Source: Actinorugispora endophytica (lineage in GTDB: Bacteria; Actinomycetota; Actinomycetes; Streptosporangiales; Streptosporangiaceae). From it: a DNA stretch of 64,000 nucleotides. Each line of letters begins with the position of its first letter. Position 1 is the stretch's first letter. The stretch lies in the NCBI RefSeq assembly GCF_004363075.1, contig NZ_SNYN01000011.1:1-64000 (forward strand), given 5' to 3'. Both the position numbers and the translations under genes were made by a program. This document shows, in pieces, positions 57,314-64,000 of this stretch. The notes beneath the pieces were generated by a model. That model searched no databases and had not been told where the DNA came from. It worked only from the letters and a program-made list of their open reading frames with translations.

Positions 57314-57329
57314 ACTGGTCTATACCGCT
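57314..57329 (+). promoter_or_regulatory. DasR-like (dre) operator upstream of glmS
   Basis: ACTGGTCTATACCGCT matches 13 of 16 positions of the DasR consensus ACTGGTCTAGACCAGT as I recall it. It starts one base after a -35-like TTGACC (57307-57312). A separate perfect palindrome GGACTAGTCC is at 57349-57358. Confidence 0.6.
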
Positions 57330-57403
57330 ACCTGCGAAAATCCTTATTGGACTAGTCCTCAGGTGGTCTCCCTGGGCCCGTTTCATTGGTTACGCTGGCG
57401 CTC

Positions 57404-59257
57404 ATGTGTGGAATTGTTGGCTACGTCGGGCCGCAACCGGCGTTGGAAGTCGTCGTCGATGGCCTTGCCCGGCTTGAGTACCGAGGGTACGACTCCGCGG
57501 GCGTCGCCGTCCTGAACGGCGGCAGGCTCGAAACCGAGAAGCGGGCCGGCAAGCTGGCCAACCTGCGGAAGGCGCTGGAGGGGACTCCGCGCTCGGCGGA
57601 CGGCATCGGCATCGGCCACACCCGCTGGGCCACGCACGGCGCGCCCAACGACGTCAACGCCCACCCGCACGTCGACAACGCCGGCCGGGTGGCCGTCATC
57701 CACAACGGCATCATCGAGAACTTCGCCCCACTGCGGCTCGAACTGGAGGAGCGCGGCTGCAAGTTCTCCTCCGAGACCGACACCGAGGTCGCCGCCCACC
57801 TGCTCGGCGAGGCGCTCAAGGACAACGGCGACGGCGACCTGGCCGCCGCGATGCGCTCGGTCTGCCGCCGCCTGGAGGGCGCCTTCACCCTGGTCGCGAT
57901 GTCCGTGGACGACCCCGACCTCGTGGTGGCCGCCCGCCGCAACTCCCCCCTCGTGGTGGGTCGCGGCAACGGCGAGAACTTCCTCGCCAGCGACGTCGCC
58001 GCGTTCATCGCGCACACCCGCGACGCCATCGAACTCGGCCAGGACCAGGTCGTGGAGCTGCGCCGCGACTCGGTCTCGGTCACCGACTACGACGGCGCGC
58101 CCGCCCCCGTGCGCGAGTACCACGTGGACTGGGACGCCTCCGCCGCGGAGAAGGGCGGCTACGACTACTTCATGCTCAAGGAGATCGTCGAGCAGCCCCG
58201 CGCGGTGGCCGACACCCTCCTCGGGCGGGTCGGCGTGGACGGCACCCTGACCCTGGACGAGATGCGGCTGGCCCCCCAGGAGCTGCGCGAGATCTCCAAG
58301 ATCATCATCATCGCGTGCGGCACCTCGTACCACGCGGGCCTGATCGCCAAGTACGCGATCGAGCACTGGTGCCGCATCCCCTGCGAGGTCGAGGTCGCCA
58401 GCGAGTTCCGCTACCGCGACCCGATCCTGGACCGCCAGACCCTGGTCATCGCCATCTCCCAGTCCGGCGAGAGCATGGACACCCTGATGGCGGTGCGCTA
58501 CGCCCGCGAGCAGCACTCCCGCGTGCTGGCCATCTGCAACGTCAACGGCTCGACGATCCCGCGCGAGGCCGACGGCGTGCTGTACACGCACGCCGGACCC
58601 GAGGTCGGCGTGGCCGCCACCAAGACCTTCCTGACCCAGCTGGTCGCCTGCTACCTGGTGGGCCTGTACCTCGCCCAGGTGCGCGGCACGAAGTTCGGCG
58701 ACGAGATCAACGCGGTCATCGAGCAGCTGTCCCGGATGCCCGAGCAGATCGAGAAGGTCCTGGGCACCGTGCAGCCGGTGCGGGAGCTGGCCCACTCTCT
58801 CTCGGACGCCAGGACCGTGCTGTTCCTCGGACGGCACGTGGGCTACCCGGTGGCGATGGAGGGCGCGCTCAAGCTCAAGGAGCTCGCCTACATGCACGCC
58901 GAGGCGTTCGCCGCGGGCGAGCTCAAGCACGGCTCCATCGCCCTCATCGAGGACGGCCTGCCGGTGGTCGTCGTGGTCCCCTCCCGCGAGGGCCGCGGCG
59001 TGCTGCACGACAAGATCGTCTCCAACATCCAGGAGATCCGGGCCCGGGGCGCGTACACCATCGTGATCGCCGAGGAGGGCGACGAGAGCGTGCGACCGTA
59101 CTCGGACGTGCTGATCGAGATCCCGGCCGTGCCCACCCTGCTCCAGCCGATCGTTGCCACCGTGCCGATGCAGGTGTTCGCCAGCGAGCTGGCCCTGGCC
59201 AAGGGCAACGACGTGGACCAGCCGCGCAACCTCGCCAAGAGCGTGACGGTGGAGTAG
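57404..59257 (+). CDS. glmS: Glutamine-fructose-6-phosphate aminotransferase (isomerising)
   Basis: It makes glucosamine-6-phosphate from fructose-6-phosphate and glutamine, the entry to amino-sugar and peptidoglycan synthesis. The 617-residue product starts MCGIVGYVG, with the N-terminal Cys as nucleophile after Met removal. The glutaminase domain (1-240: SAGVAVLNGG, GIGHTRWATHGAPN, HNGIIEN) is followed by two SIS domains (IACGTSYHAGLIAKYAIE, SQSGESMDTL, LGRHVGYPVAMEGALKLKELAYMHAEAFAAGELKHG). TACGCT lies 7 nt before the ATG and no ribosome-binding site is seen, so it is likely leaderless. Under the DasR-like site. Confidence 0.97.
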   Translation: MCGIVGYVGPQPALEVVVDGLARLEYRGYDSAGVAVLNGGRLETEKRAGKLANLRKALEGTPRSADGIGIGHTRWATHGAPNDVNAHPHVDNAGRVAVIHNGIIENFAPLRLELEERGCKFSSETDTEVAAHLLGEALKDNGDGDLAAAMRSVCRRLEGAFTLVAMSVDDPDLVVAARRNSPLVVGRGNGENFLASDVAAFIAHTRDAIELGQDQVVELRRDSVSVTDYDGAPAPVREYHVDWDASAAEKGGYDYFMLKEIVEQPRAVADTLLGRVGVDGTLTLDEMRLAPQELREISKIIIIACGTSYHAGLIAKYAIEHWCRIPCEVEVASEFRYRDPILDRQTLVIAISQSGESMDTLMAVRYAREQHSRVLAICNVNGSTIPREADGVLYTHAGPEVGVAATKTFLTQLVACYLVGLYLAQVRGTKFGDEINAVIEQLSRMPEQIEKVLGTVQPVRELAHSLSDARTVLFLGRHVGYPVAMEGALKLKELAYMHAEAFAAGELKHGSIALIEDGLPVVVVVPSREGRGVLHDKIVSNIQEIRARGAYTIVIAEEGDESVRPYSDVLIEIPAVPTLLQPIVATVPMQVFASELALAKGNDVDQPRNLAKSVTVE

Positions 59258-59274
59258 GCCTTCTCCGATCGCCT

Positions 59275-59316
59275 GATGAGGGGGCGCCCTTCCGACCGGA
59301 AGGGCGCCCCCTCATC
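59275..59316. terminator. Very strong glmS terminator
   Basis: A 19-bp perfect stem (59275-59293 with 59298-59316) and a 4-nt loop GACC, 17 nt after the glmS stop. The right arm ends on the stop of the convergent GNAT remnant. Confidence 0.85.
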
Positions 59317-59820
59317 ACCGACTGGCGAGTGTCGCGCTGATACCACCGGTCAGCAGGGAGAGGTCCGTGTCGTCCCGGTCCCCATCGTCGAACGAGTGGA
59401 AGCCGAGACGTCTCCACCAGCTGCGAGCACGTTCGTTCAGCGCGGTCCCACCGCTCGACAGGCAGCGTGCGAGTCGAGGTTGACGGCGGTCACAAGGACA
59501 CGTTCGACGAGAACAGTACCGATCCCGAGCCCAGCGGACCGCCGGTCCACCGCGAGGCGTCCCACGAGCATCGCCGGGACCGGGTCGGGCGCGTTCTCCG
59601 TCAGCGCGACCGGAGCCCGGCTGTGGTCGATTCCGGTCATCGAAAGCGTCGCACAGCCCGCCACCTGGTTCTCCGCGTTGGCGATCACCCATGTGGCGGC
59701 GGTGTTCCCTCGCCGGTTCTGACCCGAGTAGCGATGCGGCCAGTCATCCAGCGCTGGCTCGCCACAACTGAAACCGCCCCGAACATGGATCCTGGGATCC
59801 AGGAGAACGGGGCGGCGCAA
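59315..59820 (-). pseudogene. Frameshifted GNAT acetyltransferase toxin (TacT-like)
   Basis: The first half (start near TTG 59820, after the DUF1778 gene) reads VRGGFSCGEPALDDW, TWVIANAENQVAGCATLS, PVPAMLVGRLAVDRRSAGLGIGTVLVERVL, a GNAT core with the acetyl-CoA loop. It then stops in frame at SHAACRAVGPR. The expected C-terminal part continues in another frame: ALNERARSWWRRLGFHSF and LSLLTGGISATL, ending at 59315. A single-base change near 59450-59480 separates them. It could be an inactivated toxin or a sequencing error. Antitoxin gene intact. Confidence 0.75.
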
Positions 59821-59824
59821 CTCG

Positions 59825-60103
59825 TCAGTCGAGCCAGTCGGACTTTCCAGGGCGGCGCAGGGCATCGGCGAGGCGGTCGTTCAGCCGGGCGGGACGCTGC
59901 GATGCTTCGGCGAACGCCTCCGGCGCGGCAGAGGAAAGCCTGACGAACCGGCGGTCCGCGATCACTTCCTCCGCGCGCGTCCCGACCGACCGGAGTACGA
60001 ATCCAGAGACGCTGAGGTGATCGGCGCGGGCGGCCTCTTCAAGCATCCGCTTGCCCCCGGCGTCCACACGGATTCGCGGACGCTCTTTCATCAGAGCGCT
60101 CAT
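59825..60103 (-). CDS. DUF1778-type ribbon-helix-helix antitoxin (TacA-like)
   Basis: A 92-residue protein: RIRVDAGGKRMLEEAARADHLSVSGFVLRSVGTRAEEVIADRRFVRLS matches the DUF1778 RHH fold at residues 10-60, with a helical C-terminal part that would cover the acetyltransferase (PEAFAEASQRPARLNDRLADAL). It directly precedes the GNAT reading frame on the same strand (4 nt gap to the chosen start) and follows glmM by 32 nt, so it may ride on the glmM transcript. Confidence 0.82.
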   Translation of the reverse strand: MSALMKERPRIRVDAGGKRMLEEAARADHLSVSGFVLRSVGTRAEEVIADRRFVRLSSAAPEAFAEASQRPARLNDRLADALRRPGKSDWLD

Positions 60104-60135
60104 GTACTTCGCAAGGGCATCCCGTCTTTATCGCG

Positions 60136-61482
60136 TCAGGCCTGTGAGAGCTCCGCTTTGACCACCTCGGCGAGGTGGTCGGCGATCCGCCGGGCCTCTC
60201 CCTCGGAGGCGGCCTCGACCATGACCCGGACCATCGGCTCGGTCCCGCTGGGGCGCAGCAGCACCCGGCCCGAACCGCCGAGTTCGGCCTCGGCCGCGGC
60301 GACGGCCGCGGCGAGCCCGGCGGACTCCCCGGCCCGGTTCTTGTCCACACCCCGCACGTTCACCAGCACCTGCGGCATCCGGTTCATGACCTTGGCCAGT
60401 TCGGCCAGCGCCACGCCCCGACGGCTCACCGCCGCCAGCAGGTGCAGACCGGTCAGCAGACCGTCACCGGTGCTGGCGTGCTCCAGCAGGATGACGTGCC
60501 CCGACTGCTCGCCGCCGAGCGAGTACGACCCGGCCCGCATCGCCTCCAGGACGTAGCGGTCGCCCACCGGCGTCTCGACCAGCGCGACCCCGGCCTCCTG
60601 CATGGCGAGCCGCAGGCCCAGGTTCGACATCACCGTGACCACGAGGGTGTCGTCGGCGAGCCTGCCCGACTCGTGCAGCTCCAGCGCCAGGACCGCCATG
60701 ATCTGGTCGCCGTCGACGACGGAGCCGTCCGCGGCCACCGCCAGGCAGCGGTCGGCGTCCCCGTCGTGCGCGATGCCGGCGTCGGCGCCGTGCTCGCGCA
60801 CGGCCTCGCGCAGCGCGTCCAGGTACGTGGAGCCGCAGCCCTCGTTGATGTTGAGGCCGTCGGGCGCGTCGCCGATCGCGATGACCTGGGCCCCGGCACG
60901 GCGCAGCGCCTCGGGCGCGACCCGGGTCGCGGCGCCGTTGGCGCAGTCCACGACCACCTTGAGGCCGTCCAGCCGCTGGGGAAGGGAGCCGACCACGTGC
61001 GCGATGTAGCGTTCGGCCCCGTCGGAGGCGTCACTCACCCGGCCCACGTCCGCGCCGGTCGCGCCGACGACGGGGCTGCCCAGGCCCTTCTCGATCTCGT
61101 CCTCGACCGCGTCGGGCAGCTTGTGCCCGCCCCGCGCGAAGAACTTGACGCCGTTGTCGGGGGCCGGGTTGTGGCTGGCCGAGAGCATGACACCGAAGTC
61201 CGCGTCCAGCTCGCCGGTCAGGAACGCCACCGCCGGGGTGGGCAGCACACCGAGCCGGACCACGTCCACGCCCGCGCTGGCCAGTCCCGCGACGACCGCG
61301 GCCTCCAGGAACTCGCCCGACGCCCGCGGGTCCCGGCCGACGACGGCGAGCGGGCGTCCCGCGGAGGAGTCCTTCTTCGCCAGGACCCTGGCCGCCGAGA
61401 TCGCGAGTTCCAGTGCCAGTCCGGCGGTGAGGTCACGTCCAGCGACCCCGCGGACCCCGTCAGTGCCAAAGAGCCGAGCCAC
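60136..61482 (-). CDS. glmM: Phosphoglucosamine mutase
   Basis: It converts glucosamine-6-phosphate to glucosamine-1-phosphate, next to glmS in the UDP-GlcNAc path. The 448-residue protein has the phosphoserine loop at S103 ([17 protein letters not shown]), the metal site [11 protein letters not shown], the sugar-binding SLGGEQSGH and phosphate-binding [13 protein letters not shown]. Start GTG 61482 gives [12 protein letters not shown], typical of the family; no strong ribosome-binding site precedes it. It lies downstream of rpsI on the same strand. Confidence 0.96.
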   Translation of the reverse strand: MARLFGTDGVRGVAGRDLTAGLALELAISAARVLAKKDSSAGRPLAVVGRDPRASGEFLEAAVVAGLASAGVDVVRLGVLPTPAVAFLTGELDADFGVMLSASHNPAPDNGVKFFARGGHKLPDAVEDEIEKGLGSPVVGATGADVGRVSDASDGAERYIAHVVGSLPQRLDGLKVVVDCANGAATRVAPEALRRAGAQVIAIGDAPDGLNINEGCGSTYLDALREAVREHGADAGIAHDGDADRCLAVAADGSVVDGDQIMAVLALELHESGRLADDTLVVTVMSNLGLRLAMQEAGVALVETPVGDRYVLEAMRAGSYSLGGEQSGHVILLEHASTGDGLLTGLHLLAAVSRRGVALAELAKVMNRMPQVLVNVRGVDKNRAGESAGLAAAVAAAEAELGGSGRVLLRPSGTEPMVRVMVEAASEGEARRIADHLAEVVKAELSQA

Positions 61483-61584
61483 GAGCCAATCGCCCCGTTT
61501 CGTCCAGGTAACGGCGCTGTAGCGACGCCATGAGAATAAGTATGGGAGCAGGAAACGCCTGTACCGGTCGCATCCGGAGAACAA

Positions 61585-61638
61585 CTATGGCCCGCACTGG
61601 CCACCCGTCCAGGTGAACGAGCGGCCGGCGGGCCATAG
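61585..61638 (-). terminator. Stem-loop downstream of rpsI
   Basis: An 11-bp perfect stem CTATGGCCCGC with its complement, 32-nt loop, 19 nt after the rpsI stop in the 174-bp gap to glmM. Confidence 0.5.
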
Positions 61639-61656
61639 GGCAGAACCAAGGGCTGC

Positions 61657-62166
61657 TTACCGCTTGGAGTACTGCGGAGCCTTGCGGGCCTTCTTGAGAC
61701 CGGCCTTCTTGCGCTCGACCTCGCGGTCGTCGCGGGTGAGGTAACCGGCCTTCTTCAGCGGCGGGCGGTTGTGCTCCGGGTCCAGACCCGCGAGCGCGCG
61801 GGCGAGGCCGTGGCGCAGCGCGCCGGCCTGGCCGCTGGGGCCGCCGCCGTTCAGGCGGGCGAAGACGTCGTACGCCTCTTCGAAGCCAAGCGTGACCAGG
61901 GGCTCCTTGATGAGCTGCTGGTGCACCTTGTCCGGGAAGTAGACCTCGAGCGGCTTGCCGTTGACCTTCCACTCGCCCGAACCCGGGGTGATGCGGACAC
62001 GCGCGATGGCGGTCTTGCGCCGACCGGTGCCGGCGCCGGGGCCCGAAGCCGTCGGAACGTACGCTCCGCCGGCCTCCTCGGTGCTCTCGGTGGTGTACTC
62101 GGCCGGGAACTCCTCGGAGTTCTCGTCGAATTCCTGAACGTCTTCGATGCCGGTGGGCTCGACCAC
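61657..62166 (-). CDS. rpsI: 30S ribosomal protein S9
   Basis: A 169-residue ribosomal protein, extended at the N-terminus by about 40 acidic residues ([30 protein letters not shown]), as in other actinobacteria. The core reads [50 protein letters not shown], and the tail RKAPQYSKR, which reaches the P-site tRNA. It lies 36 nt after rplM in a two-gene operon. Confidence 0.98.
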   Translation of the reverse strand: MVEPTGIEDVQEFDENSEEFPAEYTTESTEEAGGAYVPTASGPGAGTGRRKTAIARVRITPGSGEWKVNGKPLEVYFPDKVHQQLIKEPLVTLGFEEAYDVFARLNGGGPSGQAGALRHGLARALAGLDPEHNRPPLKKAGYLTRDDREVERKKAGLKKARKAPQYSKR

Positions 62167-62202
62167 GATTCTCCTCGTACTTCCTGTAAGTCTCGCGAAC
62201 GC

Positions 62203-62652
62203 CTACGCGGGCTGCTCGATCTTGGTGATTTCGAACGGAACCGGCTGCTGGGCCTGGTGCGGGTGCTCCGGCCCGGCGTACACCTTGAGCTTCTTGGCCA
62301 TGTCCCGACCAAGGGAGTTCTTCGGCAGCATGCCCTTGATGGCCTTCTCCACGGCTCGCTCGGGGTTCTTCGCCAGCAGCTCACCGTAGGTGACGGAACG
62401 CAGACCACCGGGGTAGCCGGAGTGGCGGTAGGCCCGCTTCTGCTCCAGCTTCTTACCGGTCAGCGCCACCTTCTCGGCGTTCACGACGATCACGAAGTCA
62501 CCGGTGTCGATGTGGGGCGCGAAGTACGGCTTGTGCTTGCCGCGGAGCAGCACGGCGACGTGGCTGGCCAGCCGGCCGAGCACGACATCGGACGCGTCGA
62601 TGACGTGCCACTGACGCTGGACATCGCTGGGCTTGGGGCTGAATGTGCGCAC
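62203..62652 (-). CDS. rplM: 50S ribosomal protein L13
   Basis: A 149-residue ribosomal protein: [85 protein letters not shown] and [40 protein letters not shown] are textbook L13, shown here in parts: [35 protein letters not shown] and [14 protein letters not shown] 62652 is the start, with AAGG about 10 nt upstream. First gene of the rplM-rpsI operon, with a long leader and a clear promoter. Confidence 0.98.
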   Translation of the reverse strand: MRTFSPKPSDVQRQWHVIDASDVVLGRLASHVAVLLRGKHKPYFAPHIDTGDFVIVVNAEKVALTGKKLEQKRAYRHSGYPGGLRSVTYGELLAKNPERAVEKAIKGMLPKNSLGRDMAKKLKVYAGPEHPHQAQQPVPFEITKIEQPA

Positions 62653-63436
62653 GATCGTATTGCCTTCTCAGTCGGCGGTATCCATCTCCGCGAACGGAGA
62701 TGGGGAACTCGTATTACTGGACCGAAGCGCTCCGTTGTTCCAGGAGTTCTTCCGGTGGTTTGAGTGCGCAGACGGTGATGCGTGATCGGCGCCCAACGAA
62801 GCGAAGTGGGAACCCACGGCAACTCAACGCACAACGACAGAGAATCGTAACCGGCGAACAGACCACAAGTCAAAACGGCCCATGAACGTACTGCTCGGCG
62901 CCATGGGCCAGGCACTTGATCGTGGATCATGTCGCGGTAGGCGATTACTCCAATCTCATTATGCCTTGTTCGGTGAGTGCTTTGGCACCACCACCGGACG
63001 CGAGCCGCCGGGAACCGCTCCGCCACCGTACTTCCTTCATACGAGGTCAGGGGTTCGACCGGCGCGGCACGCGGGAACGAGCCGCCGGGCACCCCGGCGC
63101 GAAACGCACCCAATAGGATGACCCAGGCGCTATTGTCGCGAAGGCGAGCATAGCGCGCGCCCGCGGCGGAGCGGTCACACCGGAGTGTCCATCGACACCC
63201 CCGTGGCCCGGACGGCGCGGTGTTTCCGACAGAGACAACCCACCCAGGCGACCGGTTCCCGGAACCGGGCGCGCACCCGGGCGCTCCCCGCCACCGCTCC
63301 ACACCGCGGACCCCTCGGGGAACCCTCCCAAGGGTCCGGGCCCTCTTCCGGCCTCTCCCGATCCACGAGTTCGCGAACGGCCCAGGCCGCGCGAGAACAC
63401 AGAATTCGCGACGCAGCACGCGGCAGGGTGAGGCCT
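62653..63436. promoter_or_regulatory. 784-bp gap: rplM promoter and leader, upstream region of the rightward gene
   Basis: On the minus strand TTGACT (62868-62873), an 18-nt spacer and TACGAT (62844-62849) form a near-consensus promoter for rplM. The transcript would have a leader of about 185 nt. The leader contains a perfect 9-bp hairpin (62682-62690 with 62695-62703) with a UUCG loop, close to the start codon. It may bind L13 or S9 for feedback control. To the right, TAGGAT at 63113 is a weak -10 candidate for the truncated rightward gene. No gene is seen. Confidence 0.6.
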
Positions 63437-64000
63437 GTGGCAACGGCTTCGACCTCCCCGCCCAAGGACAGCCTCCGGAGTTCTCCCATCGCACCCCATC
63501 CGAACGAGCCCTCTGACGGCCGCGACGTCCCCCAGGACCGGCCGCAGTACCCTCCCGCGCCCTTGAACCAGGGCCAGGACGAGACCGCGCAGGCTCCGCG
63601 GTCGGCACCCGCTCCAGCTCCCGGCGCCCCCTGGGGCGGCCCCCTCCAACCGGGACAGCACTCCCCGCAGGGGCCGCCGCTCTCGGGACCGCAGCAACCG
63701 GTCGCCGGACAGCCCGTCCCCCCGCAGCCGCCCGCGCCCTCGGGGCCTCCGCAGCCGCCCGCCTGGCACGGACAGCAGCCCCTGCCGCCCCAGGGACTGC
63801 CTCCCGCGCCGTCAGGCCCCCCCCAGCCTCCGGCGTGGAACTCCCCCACCGGCGCGCAGCCGCCCCACGGCCCGCAGTCCGGACCGCAGCCCCCCGCCTG
63901 GCACGGACAGCAGCCCCCCACCGGCCAACCCCGCCCCCCGCAGAGCCTGCCCCCCGGTCCCCCCCAGCCCCCAGGACAACCCCTCCAGGGCCGCATCGTG
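63437..64000 (+). CDS. Proline/glutamine-rich N-terminus of a truncated gene
   Basis: The frame from GTG 63437 (or 63428) stays open for 188 codons to the window edge without a stop. It is rich in Pro, Gln and Gly, with a repeated PPQPPAWHGQQP-type unit (AWHGQQP occurs at two places and AWNSPTG once). Such low-complexity starts often precede a membrane or secretion domain. In mycobacteria the ESX-4 secretion genes lie next to rplM and rpsI, so a type VII secretion component is one possibility. No domain is seen yet. Confidence 0.55.
   Translation, partial: MATASTSPPKDSLRSSPIAPHPNEPSDGRDVPQDRPQYPPAPLNQGQDETAQAPRSAPAPAPGAPWGGPLQPGQHSPQGPPLSGPQQPVAGQPVPPQPPAPSGPPQPPAWHGQQPLPPQGLPPAPSGPPQPPAWNSPTGAQPPHGPQSGPQPPAWHGQQPPTGQPRPPQSLPPGPPQPPGQPLQGRIV

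Noticed and set aside
63175..63996. 273-codon Gly/Cys-rich frame on the minus strand
   Set aside because: It mirrors the proline-rich plus-strand gene and has no domain or ribosome-binding site.

Overview
The window is about 64 kb of very GC-rich DNA with the codon usage and gene order of a filamentous actinobacterium. The run groES-groEL-shbA-guaB-guaB3, followed by tsaD-rimI-tsaB-tsaE-alr and then coaA, glmS, glmM, rpsI and rplM, resembles the Streptomyces arrangement. The gene content fits a Nocardiopsis-like member of the Streptosporangiales; genus is an inference. Most genes are housekeeping and there is no large genomic island, prophage, transposase, CRISPR array or tRNA gene that I can see.

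Layout. 1-0.56 kb: leader and promoter of a leftward rRNA operon whose genes lie outside the window. 0.56-4 kb: pcrA helicase and a nucleoside hydrolase. 4-9 kb: an envelope-stress block, with a PspC-type histidine kinase and NarL-type regulator on the minus strand and PspC/LiaF-like membrane proteins on the plus strand. 9-10.6 kb: guaA. 10.6-11.1 kb: a gap with three long hairpins. 11-18 kb: SpoIIE phosphatase with a methanogen-output-domain protein, aldehyde dehydrogenase, FAD monooxygenase, galE and a DUF4097 lipoprotein. 18.3-22.3 kb: the two-gene Pnkp/Hen1 RNA-repair cassette, next to a Stealth-type sugar phosphotransferase. 24-31 kb: glpD, lytic transglycosylase, guaB3, guaB, shbA. 31-33.4 kb: groEL and groES with a CIRCE operator. 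33.5-38.2 kb: a methyltransferase, a 760-residue coiled-coil repeat protein and a BrnT-like toxin-antitoxin pair. 38.2-43.2 kb: the t6A operon with alr. 43-55.4 kb: a fused PrsW-type membrane protease, exo/endonuclease-phosphatase, Nudix, TetR, an unusual SRPBCC and methyltransferase-DUF393 pair, a Ser/Thr kinase, nnrD and small genes. 55.5-62.7 kb: coaA, glmS, a broken GNAT toxin with DUF1778 antitoxin, glmM, rpsI, rplM. 63.4-64 kb: the proline-rich start of a truncated gene.

How the genes work together. guaA, guaB and guaB3 serve guanine nucleotide synthesis. glmS, glmM, galE and alr feed cell-wall precursors, and glmS carries a DasR-like operator that would tie it to amino-sugar status. 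tsaD/B/E modify tRNA (t6A). Pnkp and Hen1 repair cleaved RNA and mark its 3' end. Two toxin-antitoxin loci sit beside housekeeping operons, and one toxin is frameshifted.

The most interesting observations are: a Hen1 whose expected fourth metal-binding histidine is replaced by arginine; a dispersed family of about 60-bp hairpins with conserved loops lying just 3' of galE and guaB and again upstream of guaA; the PrsW protease fused to an unrecognised 200-residue N-terminal domain; the TetR-controlled SRPBCC/ICMT-DUF393 pair whose 3' end runs about 199 nt into the convergent kinase gene; and the coiled-coil repeat protein.
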